Below, one piece after another: positions 7,333-14,593 of a stretch of DNA of 24,988 bases. The position numbers were made by a program, and so were the translations under genes. Source of the DNA: CAYMRL01 sp964398985 (GTDB lineage Bacteria > Deinococcota > Deinococci > Deinococcales > Trueperaceae); contig CAYNOS010000034.1 in assembly GCA_964398985.1 (NCBI GenBank), forward strand, positions 1-24,988, written 5' to 3'. The notes under the pieces were generated by a model. The model did no database searches, was not told the DNA's origin, and was given only the letters and a program-made list of their open reading frames with translations. Positions within the stretch are counted from its first letter, which is position 1, and every line of letters begins with the position of its first letter.

Positions 7333-8955
7333 TCAGCCGCCGAGAGTCTTCCGGGCTGACTCCAGGAGCTCGCCGGCATGCTCGATGGAAGCGTCAGTCG
7401 CGATCCCCGACAGCATCCTGGCCAGCTCGGCCGGGCGTCGGTGCTCCGCCAGGCGCTCGACGGTCGCGATCGTCCTGCCGGCGAGATCGGACTTGCCGAC
7501 GGTGAAGTGCGCGTCGGCGAACGCCGCCACCTGCGCCAGGTGGGTCACGACCAACACCTGGTGATGGCGGCCGAGGCGCGCCAGAAGGCGGCCGACGGCG
7601 TTGGCGGTGGCGCCGCCGATGCCGGCGTCGACCTCGTCGAACACCAAAGTCGGCTGGTCGGCGCCGGTAACGAGGTGGAGAGCGAGCATCAGACGCGACA
7701 TCTCGCCGCCGGAAGCCACCTCGGTCAGTGGCGCGAGGCCTTCGCCAGGGTTGGCGCTGAACATGAACGTCACGTGGTCGCGGCCGGCGGGCCCCGGCCG
7801 GCGCGCGGGCGTCAACGCCACCTCGAAGCGCGCCCCTGGCAGCCCCAGCTCCGAGAGCAGTTGCGGCATGTCGGCTTCGAGTCGGCGAGCCGCTTCACGC
7901 CGCGCCTGGCTCAGCTGAGACGACAGCTCGTCGGTCAACGTCCCGAGCCCGGCGGCTTCGACCGCCAGCCGGGCGATGTCTTCCTCGATGCTCGCCGACG
8001 CCGAGACCTCAGCGGCGACCCGTTCGCGATGGGCCACGACGCCGGCCACATCGCCCCCGTACTTCCGCTTGAGCCCTTCGAGCTTCGCGAGGCGGGACTG
8101 CACGGCGTCCAGTCGTCCGGGGTCGGCGTCGAAGCCGGCGAGGAAGCCCTCCAGCTCGGTCGCGATGGCTCCGAGCCCGTTCAGCGCCTCCTTGAGATCG
8201 TCGGCCAGGGGCCGCAGGGTAGGGGAGTGCCGCGCGGCCGCGGTGAGCTCGCGCACGGCGTCGGCCACCAGCGTCAAGGCACCCGGCTCGCCGTCGCTCA
8301 GGGCCGCCAGCGCCGCCCCCGCGCTGTGCGCGATGCGCTCGGCATGCTCGAGCTCCTCGAGCTCGGTGACCAGGGCGAGGTCCTCTCCCGGCACGGGCTT
8401 GACGGCGTCGATCTCGGCGAGCTGGAAGGTCAGCGAGTCGCGGCGGAGCGCGGCCTCGCGCTCCCGGTCCCGCAGGGCTTCGAGTTCGGCCGTGACGCGC
8501 TCCAGCCCCACGAACGCCGCAGCGTGGCGCGCCAGCAGATGCGAGTGTTCCGGCGTCAGGAGGTTGTCGAGCCGATGGCGCTGCTGCTGGGGACTCTGCA
8601 GTTCGAGTGCGGATCCCTGGGCGTAGACCGCGAGCAGCGCGCCGGCTCTCTCGGTGAGCTCGGCGACGGTGACGAGCTCGCCGTCGATCCGGGCGGTGTG
8701 GCGCCCGTTGTCGGCCAGCCGCCTGCTGGCGAACGCGAGGTCGGCGCCGGTGAACTCGGCCTGCACGAGGGCGCTGTCGGCGCCGCCGCGTATCTGCCTG
8801 GCGTCGGGCCGCCCGCCGGCCAAGAGCGCCAGGGCGTCCACGAGGATGGACTTGCCAGTACCGGTCTCGCCGCTGAGCACGTTGAGACCCGGCTCGAACT
8901 CGAGGGTGAGCTCCGCGACGATGGCGAAGTCCCGCAGTTCCAACGCCTTCAGCAC
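7333..8955 (-). CDS. recN: DNA repair protein RecN
   Basis: SMC-like ATPase acting in recombinational repair of double-strand breaks. From the chosen start it is 540 aa, close to the family norm of about 550. The N-terminus LKALELRDFAIVAELTLEFEPGLNVLSGETGTGKS carries Walker A (29-36). A long central helical region follows, interrupted near the middle as in the RecN coiled coil. The C-terminal head has the ABC signature ASGGEMSRLMLAL and Walker B LVFDEVDAGIGG, then the H-loop region VVTHLAQVAAFAD. GTG at 8955 gives the conserved N-terminus and has TATACT 6 nt upstream, so it is probably leaderless; a longer reading from 9144 would run across the divergent HMG-CoA lyase gene. It heads the minus-strand repair run. 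Confidence 0.96.
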   Translation of the reverse strand: MLKALELRDFAIVAELTLEFEPGLNVLSGETGTGKSILVDALALLAGGRPDARQIRGGADSALVQAEFTGADLAFASRRLADNGRHTARIDGELVTVAELTERAGALLAVYAQGSALELQSPQQQRHRLDNLLTPEHSHLLARHAAAFVGLERVTAELEALRDREREAALRRDSLTFQLAEIDAVKPVPGEDLALVTELEELEHAERIAHSAGAALAALSDGEPGALTLVADAVRELTAAARHSPTLRPLADDLKEALNGLGAIATELEGFLAGFDADPGRLDAVQSRLAKLEGLKRKYGGDVAGVVAHRERVAAEVSASASIEEDIARLAVEAAGLGTLTDELSSQLSQARREAARRLEADMPQLLSELGLPGARFEVALTPARRPGPAGRDHVTFMFSANPGEGLAPLTEVASGGEMSRLMLALHLVTGADQPTLVFDEVDAGIGGATANAVGRLLARLGRHHQVLVVTHLAQVAAFADAHFTVGKSDLAGRTIATVERLAEHRRPAELARMLSGIATDASIEHAGELLESARKTLGG

Positions 8956-8961
8956 CAAGCC

Positions 8962-8967
8962 AGTATA
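8962..8967 (-). promoter_or_regulatory. -10 element of recN (leaderless)
   Basis: TATACT on the minus strand, 6 nt before the GTG start. It fixes the recN start and predicts a leaderless mRNA. Confidence 0.65.
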
Positions 8968-9003
8968 GGGGCGTGTCGCACCACTTGCCGGGCGGTCCTC
9001 GGC

Positions 9004-9009
9004 TAGACT
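9004..9009 (+). promoter_or_regulatory. -10 element of HMG-CoA lyase gene (leaderless)
   Basis: TAGACT 6 nt before the GTG at 9016, divergent from the recN promoter with 36 bp between the two -10 elements. No ribosome binding site. Confidence 0.6.
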
Positions 9010-9015
9010 CGCGCT

Positions 9016-9897
9016 GTGCTGGGCGAGAGTCGCCTGACCTATGTGGAGTGTCCGCGCGATGCGTGGCAAGGTCTCGACCACATCGTGCCGACGAGCCTGA
9101 AGATCGAGAGGCTCCAGGCACTGCTCGATGCCGGCTTCGATCACCTCGATGCCGGCTCCTTCGTGTCGCCGCGTGCGGTGCCGCAGATGGCCGACAGCGA
9201 GGAGGCGATCGCCGCCCTGCGGGTGCCAAGCGGCGTCGACGTCCTGGGCATCGTGGCCAACGAGCGCGGCATCGAGCGCGCGCTGGCGACCAAGGGAGTC
9301 ACGAGCGTGGGCTACCCCTTGAGCGTCAACGACACCTTTCAGCGCCGCAACGTCGGTCGCGGCATCGAGGCCTCATGGCCGCTGGTCGCGACGATGCAGG
9401 CGATGAGCGAGCGCGCGGGGCTGGGATTCGTCGTCTACTTGTCGATGGCGTTCGGCAACCCGTACCGCGAGCCGTGGGTGCCGCGCATGACGATCGAGGC
9501 CCTGCAGCGCCTGCGCGACATGGGGGTGGGGCGCATCGCTCTCGCCGACACGACCGGCTCGGGCGACGCTGAGCGCCTCGCCAGGGTGCTAGGCGCGACC
9601 TCGGACGTTGGCAACCTGGGCCTCCATCTGCACGCGCGGCCGGACGGCTGGCAGGCGCAACTCGAGGTCGCTCTGGATCACGGCGTGCGCTGGTTCGAAG
9701 GCGCTCTGGCAGGCGTGGGAGGTTGTCCGTTCGCCAGCGATGGCCTCGTCGGCAACCTCCCCAGCGAGGCTGTGCTGGCGTGGCTCGCCGAGCGCGGGCT
9801 GCGGTGCCGGGTCGACCTGGCGGCCCTGCCGCGCCTGGCGCAAGAGGCGCGCGAGCTGGCGCGCCGCTACGGCGGTGACGTGCTCAGCATGCCGTGA
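9016..9897 (+). CDS. Hydroxymethylglutaryl-CoA lyase
   Basis: TIM-barrel enzyme of the DRE-TIM/HMGL family, predicted to cleave HMG-CoA to acetoacetate and acetyl-CoA in leucine degradation. The 293-aa protein has YVECPRDAWQG (9-19) with the catalytic Arg-Asp pair, LDAGSFVSPRAVPQMADS, the metal-binding LHLHARPD pair of histidines, and AGVGGCPFASDGLVGNLPSE with the active-site Cys loop. These differ from the human-type consensus (GPRDGLQ, IEATSFVSP, HCHDTYG); the variant with ECPRDA-x-QG resembles a lineage I associate with Bacteroidetes and relatives. Substrate is therefore probable rather than certain. The GTG start follows a -10 by 6 nt. It converges with the DHH gene with 9 nt between stops. 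Cytoplasmic. Confidence 0.85.
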   Translation: MLGESRLTYVECPRDAWQGLDHIVPTSLKIERLQALLDAGFDHLDAGSFVSPRAVPQMADSEEAIAALRVPSGVDVLGIVANERGIERALATKGVTSVGYPLSVNDTFQRRNVGRGIEASWPLVATMQAMSERAGLGFVVYLSMAFGNPYREPWVPRMTIEALQRLRDMGVGRIALADTTGSGDAERLARVLGATSDVGNLGLHLHARPDGWQAQLEVALDHGVRWFEGALAGVGGCPFASDGLVGNLPSEAVLAWLAERGLRCRVDLAALPRLAQEARELARRYGGDVLSMP

Positions 9898-9906
9898 GCC
9901 GCGCTG

Positions 9907-10905
9907 CTAGCTGTGACGGTGGCGCGCCAGCTCGCGCTCAGCCGCGGCCAGCAGCTGCCGCTGCGCTTCGTTCACGCTGCCCTTGACCGTCGCGCCCGCT
10001 GCCGCCACGTGACCCCCGCCACCGAGCTCGACGCAGATGGCCTGGGCCGACACGCCTGAGCGGGTCCTGACGGAGACCTTCACCTCGCCCTCGCGCTCCT
10101 TGAGGATCGCGGCGATCTTGACGCCCTCGGCGTACCTGATGACGCCAACGAAGTCGTCGGAGTCGTCATCTGCCGCCCCCGCGCCCTGCCTCATGGCGGC
10201 CGTGAAGCGGGCCGTCACGAGCAGCCCGTCGAGGTGGAACTCGACGGTCCCCATCACCTTGCCGAGGGTGTGGAAGTACGTCGGGTGGCGCCATTGCAGG
10301 CGATCGGTCAGCTCGACGTAGTCGACGCCCTGGTCGATCAGCTCGCCGGCGGTCTGAAGCGCGTTGCGGCTGGTGTTCGAGTAGCGGAAGGTGCCGGTGT
10401 CGGTGAGGATCCCGGTCAGGCACGGCTTCGCGATCCGCGGCGTCCAGGTCACCCCCAACTCGTCGATGAGCTCCTTGATCAGCACCGCTGTGGCTGCCTT
10501 GTCGGGTTGCACGACGAAGAGGTCTCCGAAGCGGTCGTTGGTCCCGTGGTGGTCGATGTTGACCGTGAAGGCGGCAGCCAGTGGGGCACCCTCGGCGCGT
10601 CCGCGATCGGCGACATCGAGCACGAACAGCAGGCAGCCCGGCGGCAACTCGCTGAGCGCGGGCGACAGCTCGCCAGCGTCTGCCAGGAACTCGAGGAAAC
10701 GCGGTGGCGTCAGGGGCAGCGTCACGCTCTTGCCGAGGGCCTCGAGCGCGCGTTTGAGGGCCAGGCTGCTGCCGAGCGCGTCGCCGTCGGGGTCGACGTG
10801 GCTGACGATGACGATAGGCCCCTGCCACCGGCGGGCGACCTCGGCGATCTCAACCAATTTGAGGCGGTAATCGCTGTCACCGCGGTTGTCAACGCGCGCA
10901 GGCAT
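9907..10905 (-). CDS. DHH/DHHA1 phosphoesterase, NrnA-like
   Basis: DHH-family phosphoesterase of the NrnA type, which degrades nano-RNAs or pApA and can act on 3'-phosphoadenosine 5'-phosphate. In its 332 aa I see SHVDPDGDALGS (35-46), LDVADRG with Asp97 and Asp100, the family-defining NIDHHGTND (Asp118-His119-His120), GILTDTGTFRYSNTS, and a C-terminal DHHA1 domain ending in ELGGGGHVAAAGATV, the RNA-binding GGGH motif. Order and length are typical. The ATG at 10905 follows TATCAT by 7 nt, with no ribosome binding site: probably leaderless. It is divergent from the trypsin/PDZ protease. The exact substrate (nanoRNA, pAp or c-di-AMP products) cannot be told from sequence. Confidence 0.92.
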   Translation of the reverse strand: MPARVDNRGDSDYRLKLVEIAEVARRWQGPIVIVSHVDPDGDALGSSLALKRALEALGKSVTLPLTPPRFLEFLADAGELSPALSELPPGCLLFVLDVADRGRAEGAPLAAAFTVNIDHHGTNDRFGDLFVVQPDKAATAVLIKELIDELGVTWTPRIAKPCLTGILTDTGTFRYSNTSRNALQTAGELIDQGVDYVELTDRLQWRHPTYFHTLGKVMGTVEFHLDGLLVTARFTAAMRQGAGAADDDSDDFVGVIRYAEGVKIAAILKEREGEVKVSVRTRSGVSAQAICVELGGGGHVAAAGATVKGSVNEAQRQLLAAAERELARHRHS

Positions 10906-10912
10906 GCGAGCA

Positions 10913-10918
10913 ATGATA
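10913..10918 (-). promoter_or_regulatory. -10 element of the DHH gene (leaderless)
   Basis: TATCAT on the minus strand, 7 nt from the ATG. The promoter region overlaps that of the divergent protease. Confidence 0.65.
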
Positions 10919-10940
10919 CCTGCGCGCTGCGCATTGGCGG

Positions 10941-10946
10941 CATAAT
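10941..10946 (+). promoter_or_regulatory. -10 element of the protease gene (leaderless)
   Basis: CATAAT, 7 nt before the ATG at 10954. It lies where the -35 of the divergent DHH promoter would be, so the two promoters should exclude each other. Confidence 0.6.
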
Positions 10947-10953
10947 GGCGGGG

Positions 10954-12150
10954 ATGCGGTCGGCTCCACAGCGGTCCCTAACCTGGCTGTTGTTCGCGCT
11001 GCTGGCGTTGGTGGCGGTCGCCGCGACTCAGGTTCGTGGCGTCGAGCCTCACCTGCAGCGGGTCCAGGCCGGTCCGCCGCCGGTGGAGGAGCCCACCGGC
11101 GGGATGCTGGCGGCGTACGAGGTCGCTCGCAGCGCGACGATCAAGATCGAGGCGCGCTGTTTCGACCGCGAGAGCGGCCCGGTTCTGGGAGTTGGCAGCG
11201 GCTTCTTCGTCAGCCCGCATGGCGACGTGCTGACCGCCTATCACGTCGTCGATCCCACGAACGCGTCGACCAGCTGCCCGGTCGCCTACTACGCGGTGAC
11301 CGTCGACGAGCAGCGCTACCCGCTGGAGTTGGTGGGCTTCGACGCCTACATGGACATCGCAGCGCTGCGGGCCGCTGTCGACCACAGCGTCGACTTCCTG
11401 CAGCTGGCCTCACGGCTGCCGACACCCGGCACCGACATCGTCGCGATCGGCAACAGCCGCAACCAGTTCCTGGCCGCGCGGGCAGGGCGCGTGACGCGTC
11501 TGGGCGTGCAGGCCGGCCGCAGCGACTTCGCCAACGACACCATCGAGCTGACGGCTTCCTTGGCTCCCGGCGACTCGGGCGGGCCGGTCATCAACGCGCG
11601 GGCCGAGGTCATCGGCGTCGTCAGCTACATCAGCTTCAACCCGACGGCGATGTCCTCGGACAACTACGTGCCGCCGTACCTGCGGGGGCTTGCGCTGCCG
11701 CGCTCGTTCGCCGGCTACGCGGTGCCGGTGACCACCACCAGCGACCTGGCGGCCGCCGTTCTGCAAGGCGCGCAGCGCGACATCCCGGTCGTTGGCTTCA
11801 CCTGGAGCCCGGGCATGGACTACGACCCCGAGAACTCGGAGTTCTACCTCGGCTCGCGGCCCGGCCCGATTGTCAATGCGGTGCAACCCGGCGGTCCGGC
11901 GGAGCGTGCCGGACTGAGGTCGTTCGACCAGGTCCGGCAGGTCGCGCCCGACGGCAGCGTGACGGTGGTGCCCATCGCCGACGTGATCACCTCGATCGAC
12001 GGCGTCGCGACCCCGACCTTCTACGACCTGCTGGCGCAGATCCGTGGCAAGGAGATCGGCCAGACGGTCGTCTTGACCGTGCAAAGGGGCAATGCCACCG
12101 TCAGGATCGAGCTGGTGCTCGGCTCCAAACGCGGCGTGTTCCTGGGCTGA
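10954..12150 (+). CDS. Membrane-anchored trypsin-like (S1C/HtrA-type) serine protease with PDZ domain
   Basis: A 398-aa envelope protease of the DegP/HtrA type. Residues 9-24 (SLTWLLFALLALVAVA) form an N-terminal signal anchor or signal peptide. The chymotrypsin-fold domain has the full triad: TAYHVVD (His97), YMDIAAL (Asp134) and LAPGDSGGPV (Ser208). A C-terminal PDZ domain follows (about 290-395) with NAVQPGGPAERAGLRSFDQV, ITSIDGV and GQTVVLTVQRG. The insert between triad and PDZ includes a Tyr/Pro-rich segment not typical of short DegQ forms. I use ATG 10954 because it gives the clean signal sequence and lies 7 nt from a -10; longer upstream readings cross the divergent DHH gene. Likely role: quality control of extracytoplasmic proteins. 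A strong hairpin terminator follows. Confidence 0.92.
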   Translation: MRSAPQRSLTWLLFALLALVAVAATQVRGVEPHLQRVQAGPPPVEEPTGGMLAAYEVARSATIKIEARCFDRESGPVLGVGSGFFVSPHGDVLTAYHVVDPTNASTSCPVAYYAVTVDEQRYPLELVGFDAYMDIAALRAAVDHSVDFLQLASRLPTPGTDIVAIGNSRNQFLAARAGRVTRLGVQAGRSDFANDTIELTASLAPGDSGGPVINARAEVIGVVSYISFNPTAMSSDNYVPPYLRGLALPRSFAGYAVPVTTTSDLAAAVLQGAQRDIPVVGFTWSPGMDYDPENSEFYLGSRPGPIVNAVQPGGPAERAGLRSFDQVRQVAPDGSVTVVPIADVITSIDGVATPTFYDLLAQIRGKEIGQTVVLTVQRGNATVRIELVLGSKRGVFLG

Positions 12151-12173
12151 AGGCGCTGACTCGAGCGGCAAAC

Positions 12174-12202
12174 GCAAGGGCGCCCACAGCGGGCGCCCTT
12201 GC
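12174..12202. terminator. Strong, probably bidirectional terminator
   Basis: Perfect 12-bp inverted repeat GCAAGGGCGCCC / GGGCGCCCTTGC with a 5-nt loop. On the plus strand it is followed by TTCGTTCC (end of the protease transcript); on the minus strand by GTTTGCC, just past the tRNA-Ile 3' end. It lies 24 nt after the protease stop. Confidence 0.85.
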
Positions 12203-12210
12203 TTCGTTCC

Positions 12211-12287
12211 TGGTGGGCGATAGTGGACTCGAACCACTGACCTCGTCGTTATCAGCGACGCGCTCTAACCAGCTGAGCTAATCGCCC
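12211..12287 (-). tRNA. tRNA-Ile(GAU)
   Basis: A 77-nt cloverleaf on the minus strand. The acceptor stem GGGCGAT pairs with ATCGCCC, followed by the discriminator A and an encoded CCA (plus strand TGG at 12211-12213). The D-arm AGCTCAGCTGGTTAGAGC and the T-arm with GGTTCGAGTCC are standard. The anticodon loop CTGATAA carries GAU at plus-strand 12251-12253. It is a single gene with its own promoter and terminator, not part of an rRNA spacer. Confidence 0.98.
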
Positions 12288-12339
12288 CGGTCGCTGGCGG
12301 AAGAGCGGCTGCCGGCCCGCCGACGCGAGAGCGGCAGTG

Positions 12340-12369
12340 AGTCTAACACGCGCTCGAAGAGGCCAGCAA
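12340..12369 (-). promoter_or_regulatory. Promoter of tRNA-Ile
   Basis: Minus strand: TTGCTG (12369-12364), an 18-bp spacer, TAGACT (12345-12340). The predicted start near 12333 gives a 5' leader of about 46 nt, to be removed by RNase P. It overlaps the region upstream of divergent ispH. Confidence 0.6.
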
Positions 12370-12417
12370 CCGCGGTGAGCGCCCGCCAGCGCTACCGTTT
12401 CGCCCTGCTCTCCCCGA

Positions 12418-12423
12418 TACAAT
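12418..12423 (+). promoter_or_regulatory. -10 element of ispH (leaderless)
   Basis: TACAAT, 8 nt before GTG 12432. The ATG at 12426 is only 2 nt away and would fall upstream of the predicted transcript start. Confidence 0.6.
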
Positions 12424-12431
12424 CGATGACC

Positions 12432-13454
12432 GTGGTCGAGACCGTCTACCTGGCCAAGCCGCGCGGCTTCTGTGCTGGCGTCGTGATGGCCATCGAGGCC
12501 GTCAAGGAAGAGGCCCGCCATGAGCGCGAAGCGGGCGGCGGCGACTTGGTGGTCTACCACGACATCGTTCATAACCGCACCGTCGTCGACCGCTTGGCGG
12601 AGGAGTACGGGGTCACCTTCGTCGAGGAGCTGGACGACCTGCCGGAGCTTCGGGAGGCAGCGAGCGCGCACGGCCAACGGGTCGGCAACACCGTCGTGTT
12701 CAGCGCTCACGGGGTCAGCCCGAGGGTCAGGGAGCAGGCCAGAAGGCAAGGGCTGACGACGGTCGACGCCACCTGCCCGCTGGTCACCAAGGTCCACAAC
12801 GAGGCCAAGCGTTATGCGGCTCTCGGCTACCACATCCTGCTGGTAGGCGACTCGACGGCGCACCAAGAGGTGGTCGGGACGCGCGGCGAGGCGCCCGAGC
12901 AGACGACCGTCGTCGCGGTCATCGGCAATCGCAAGCACGATCCGCTGCTGCAGGACCCCCTGACGGTGACGGTCCCCGATCCGGACAAGGTCGTCGTGTT
13001 GACGCAGACGACGTTGTCGGTCGACGACACTATGAAGACCGTCGAGCTGCTGAAGGCACGCTTTCCTCGGCTGGTGGTGCCGCCGTCGGATGATCTGTGC
13101 TTCGCCACCAAGAACCGCCAGGACGCCGTCAGGGCGATCGCGCAGCACGTCGATCTGTTCCTGGTCGTGACCAGCGCCGCCAGCTCCAACGGCATGCGGC
13201 TGGTGGAACTCGCCGGCGACCTCTCGCCGCGCTCTCAGCGCATCGAGTCGGCCGCCGACATCCGCCAGGAGTGGCTCGAGGGCGTGAGAAGCGTCGGCGT
13301 GACCTCGGCGGCCAGCACCCCCGACGACCTGGTGCAGGGCGTCGTGGAGAGCTTCCGCGCACTGAATCCTGACCTACGGGTGGTCGAGGAAGGCGAGTGG
13401 GAGAACATCACCTTCCGCAAGCCGAAGCGCGTCGTGCCGGGTGGCGCCCCGTGA
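12432..13454 (+). CDS. ispH: 4-hydroxy-3-methylbut-2-enyl diphosphate reductase
   Basis: Last enzyme of the MEP isoprenoid pathway, reducing HMBPP to IPP and DMAPP with an Fe-S cluster. The 340-aa protein keeps the three cluster ligands: PRGFCAGV (Cys14), VDATCPLVTKVH (Cys115) and SDDLCFATKNRQ (Cys223). It also has HDIVHN (His47), FSAHGVSP (His93), the catalytic region DSTAHQEVVG with His144 and Glu146, TQTTLSVDDT and TSAASSNGMRL. I chose GTG 12432 because the conserved N-terminus VYLAKPRGFCAG begins there and TACAAT lies 8 nt upstream; readings from 12375 or 12426 add residues absent from the family. The stop overlaps the dusA start in GTGA, so the two are translationally coupled. Confidence 0.96.
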   Translation: MVETVYLAKPRGFCAGVVMAIEAVKEEARHEREAGGGDLVVYHDIVHNRTVVDRLAEEYGVTFVEELDDLPELREAASAHGQRVGNTVVFSAHGVSPRVREQARRQGLTTVDATCPLVTKVHNEAKRYAALGYHILLVGDSTAHQEVVGTRGEAPEQTTVVAVIGNRKHDPLLQDPLTVTVPDPDKVVVLTQTTLSVDDTMKTVELLKARFPRLVVPPSDDLCFATKNRQDAVRAIAQHVDLFLVVTSAASSNGMRLVELAGDLSPRSQRIESAADIRQEWLEGVRSVGVTSAASTPDDLVQGVVESFRALNPDLRVVEEGEWENITFRKPKRVVPGGAP

Positions 13455-14593
13455 GCGCTGGCATGGTGCCGGCTTCCGGTCGCGCGGCGCGGGCGGCGCC
13501 CCTCTCGGTGGCGCCGATGATGGACATCAGCGACCGCCACTTCCGTTACCTGGTGCGTCAGATCACCTCGAAGACGTTGCTCTACAGCGAGATGATCACG
13601 GCTCAGGCCGTCTTGAACGGCGACACGGCCACGCTCCTCGCGCGCAGCCCTGGCGAGGGCAGCGTCGTGCTGCAGCTCGGCGGCGACGATCCGGAGCAGC
13701 TCGCCAGGGCTGCGGAGCTCGGGGCGCGCTTCGGCTACCAGGAGCTGAACCTCAACGTCGGCTGCCCCTCACCGCGCGTGCAGAGTGGCAACTTCGGAGC
13801 CTGCTTGATGAGCCGCCCCGGCCTCGTCGGGCGCAGCGTCGCGGCCATGGCGCGCGCCAGCGGCCTGCCGGTGGGTGTCAAGCACCGCATCGGCGTGGAC
13901 GAGCGCGACGCCTACGACGACATGCTCGAGTTCGTCGACGGCGTCGTCGAGGCAGCCGGCGGCGCCTGCGCGAGGTTCGTCGTCCACGCGCGCAAGGCCT
14001 GGCTGCACGGCCTCAGCCCGAAAGAGAACCGCAGCGTGCCGCCGTTACGCCACGAGCTGGTTCACCGGCTCAAGGCCGAGCGGCCGGAACTCACCATCGA
14101 GACCAACGGCGGCATCCTGGACCTGCCGAGTGCGGCTCGGCAGCTGGCGCACGTCGATGGGGTCATGATCGGACGTGCTGTCCACGAGGACCCGAGCGTG
14201 CTGGCCGGCGCCGATGCCCTCATCGACGACCCGCTGCGCCGCGCCGGCACGGAGCTCTTGGAGCCGGCGGCCCGCCTGTCGGTCGGCGCCGCCGCCGTGA
14301 TCGGCGTGCTTCCTTACGTCGACGCTGAGCTCGCCAGGGGCACGCCGCTGACGGCCATCACGCGGCATCTGCTGGGGCTGTTCAGGGGGTTGCCGGGAGC
14401 GCGCGGCTGGCGGCGCGGGCTGACCGAGGGCGCGCGGCTGCCCGGCCAGGGGTCCAACCTTGTTCGCGGGGCACTCGAGCGCCTGGTGGATGCCGCGGGC
14501 CGCGGGCTAGCCTTGGCCGGCCAGCCCGGCGAGGAACTCGCGAGCGATGACCAGGTGCTGGATCTCGTCGGTGCCTTCGCCGATGCGCGTTAG
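13451..14593 (+). CDS. dusA: tRNA-dihydrouridine synthase, DusA type
   Basis: Flavoenzyme that reduces uridine to dihydrouridine in the tRNA D-loop. The 380-aa sequence matches DusA: SVAPMMDISDRHFRYLVRQI, the FMN-barrel motif LNLNVGCPSPRVQSGNFGACLM (catalytic Cys in GACLM), VKHRIGVDERDAYDDML, VVHARKAWLHGLSPKENRSVPPL, GVMIGRAVHEDP and a C-terminal ITRHLLGLFRGLPGARGWRRGL. GTG 13451 overlaps the ispH stop (GTGA), giving tight coupling. The last 30 residues run beyond the usual family end and overlap the 3' end of the convergent acyl-CoA dehydrogenase by 87 nt. DusA in E. coli modifies U20/U20a; that position is inferred here from subfamily likeness. Confidence 0.93.
   Translation: MSAGMVPASGRAARAAPLSVAPMMDISDRHFRYLVRQITSKTLLYSEMITAQAVLNGDTATLLARSPGEGSVVLQLGGDDPEQLARAAELGARFGYQELNLNVGCPSPRVQSGNFGACLMSRPGLVGRSVAAMARASGLPVGVKHRIGVDERDAYDDMLEFVDGVVEAAGGACARFVVHARKAWLHGLSPKENRSVPPLRHELVHRLKAERPELTIETNGGILDLPSAARQLAHVDGVMIGRAVHEDPSVLAGADALIDDPLRRAGTELLEPAARLSVGAAAVIGVLPYVDAELARGTPLTAITRHLLGLFRGLPGARGWRRGLTEGARLPGQGSNLVRGALERLVDAAGRGLALAGQPGEELASDDQVLDLVGAFADAR

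Noticed and set aside
7378..9006. A 542-codon plus-strand frame opposite recN
   Set aside because: recN is certain on the other strand, with Walker A, signature and Walker B motifs in place; this frame has no recognisable domain.
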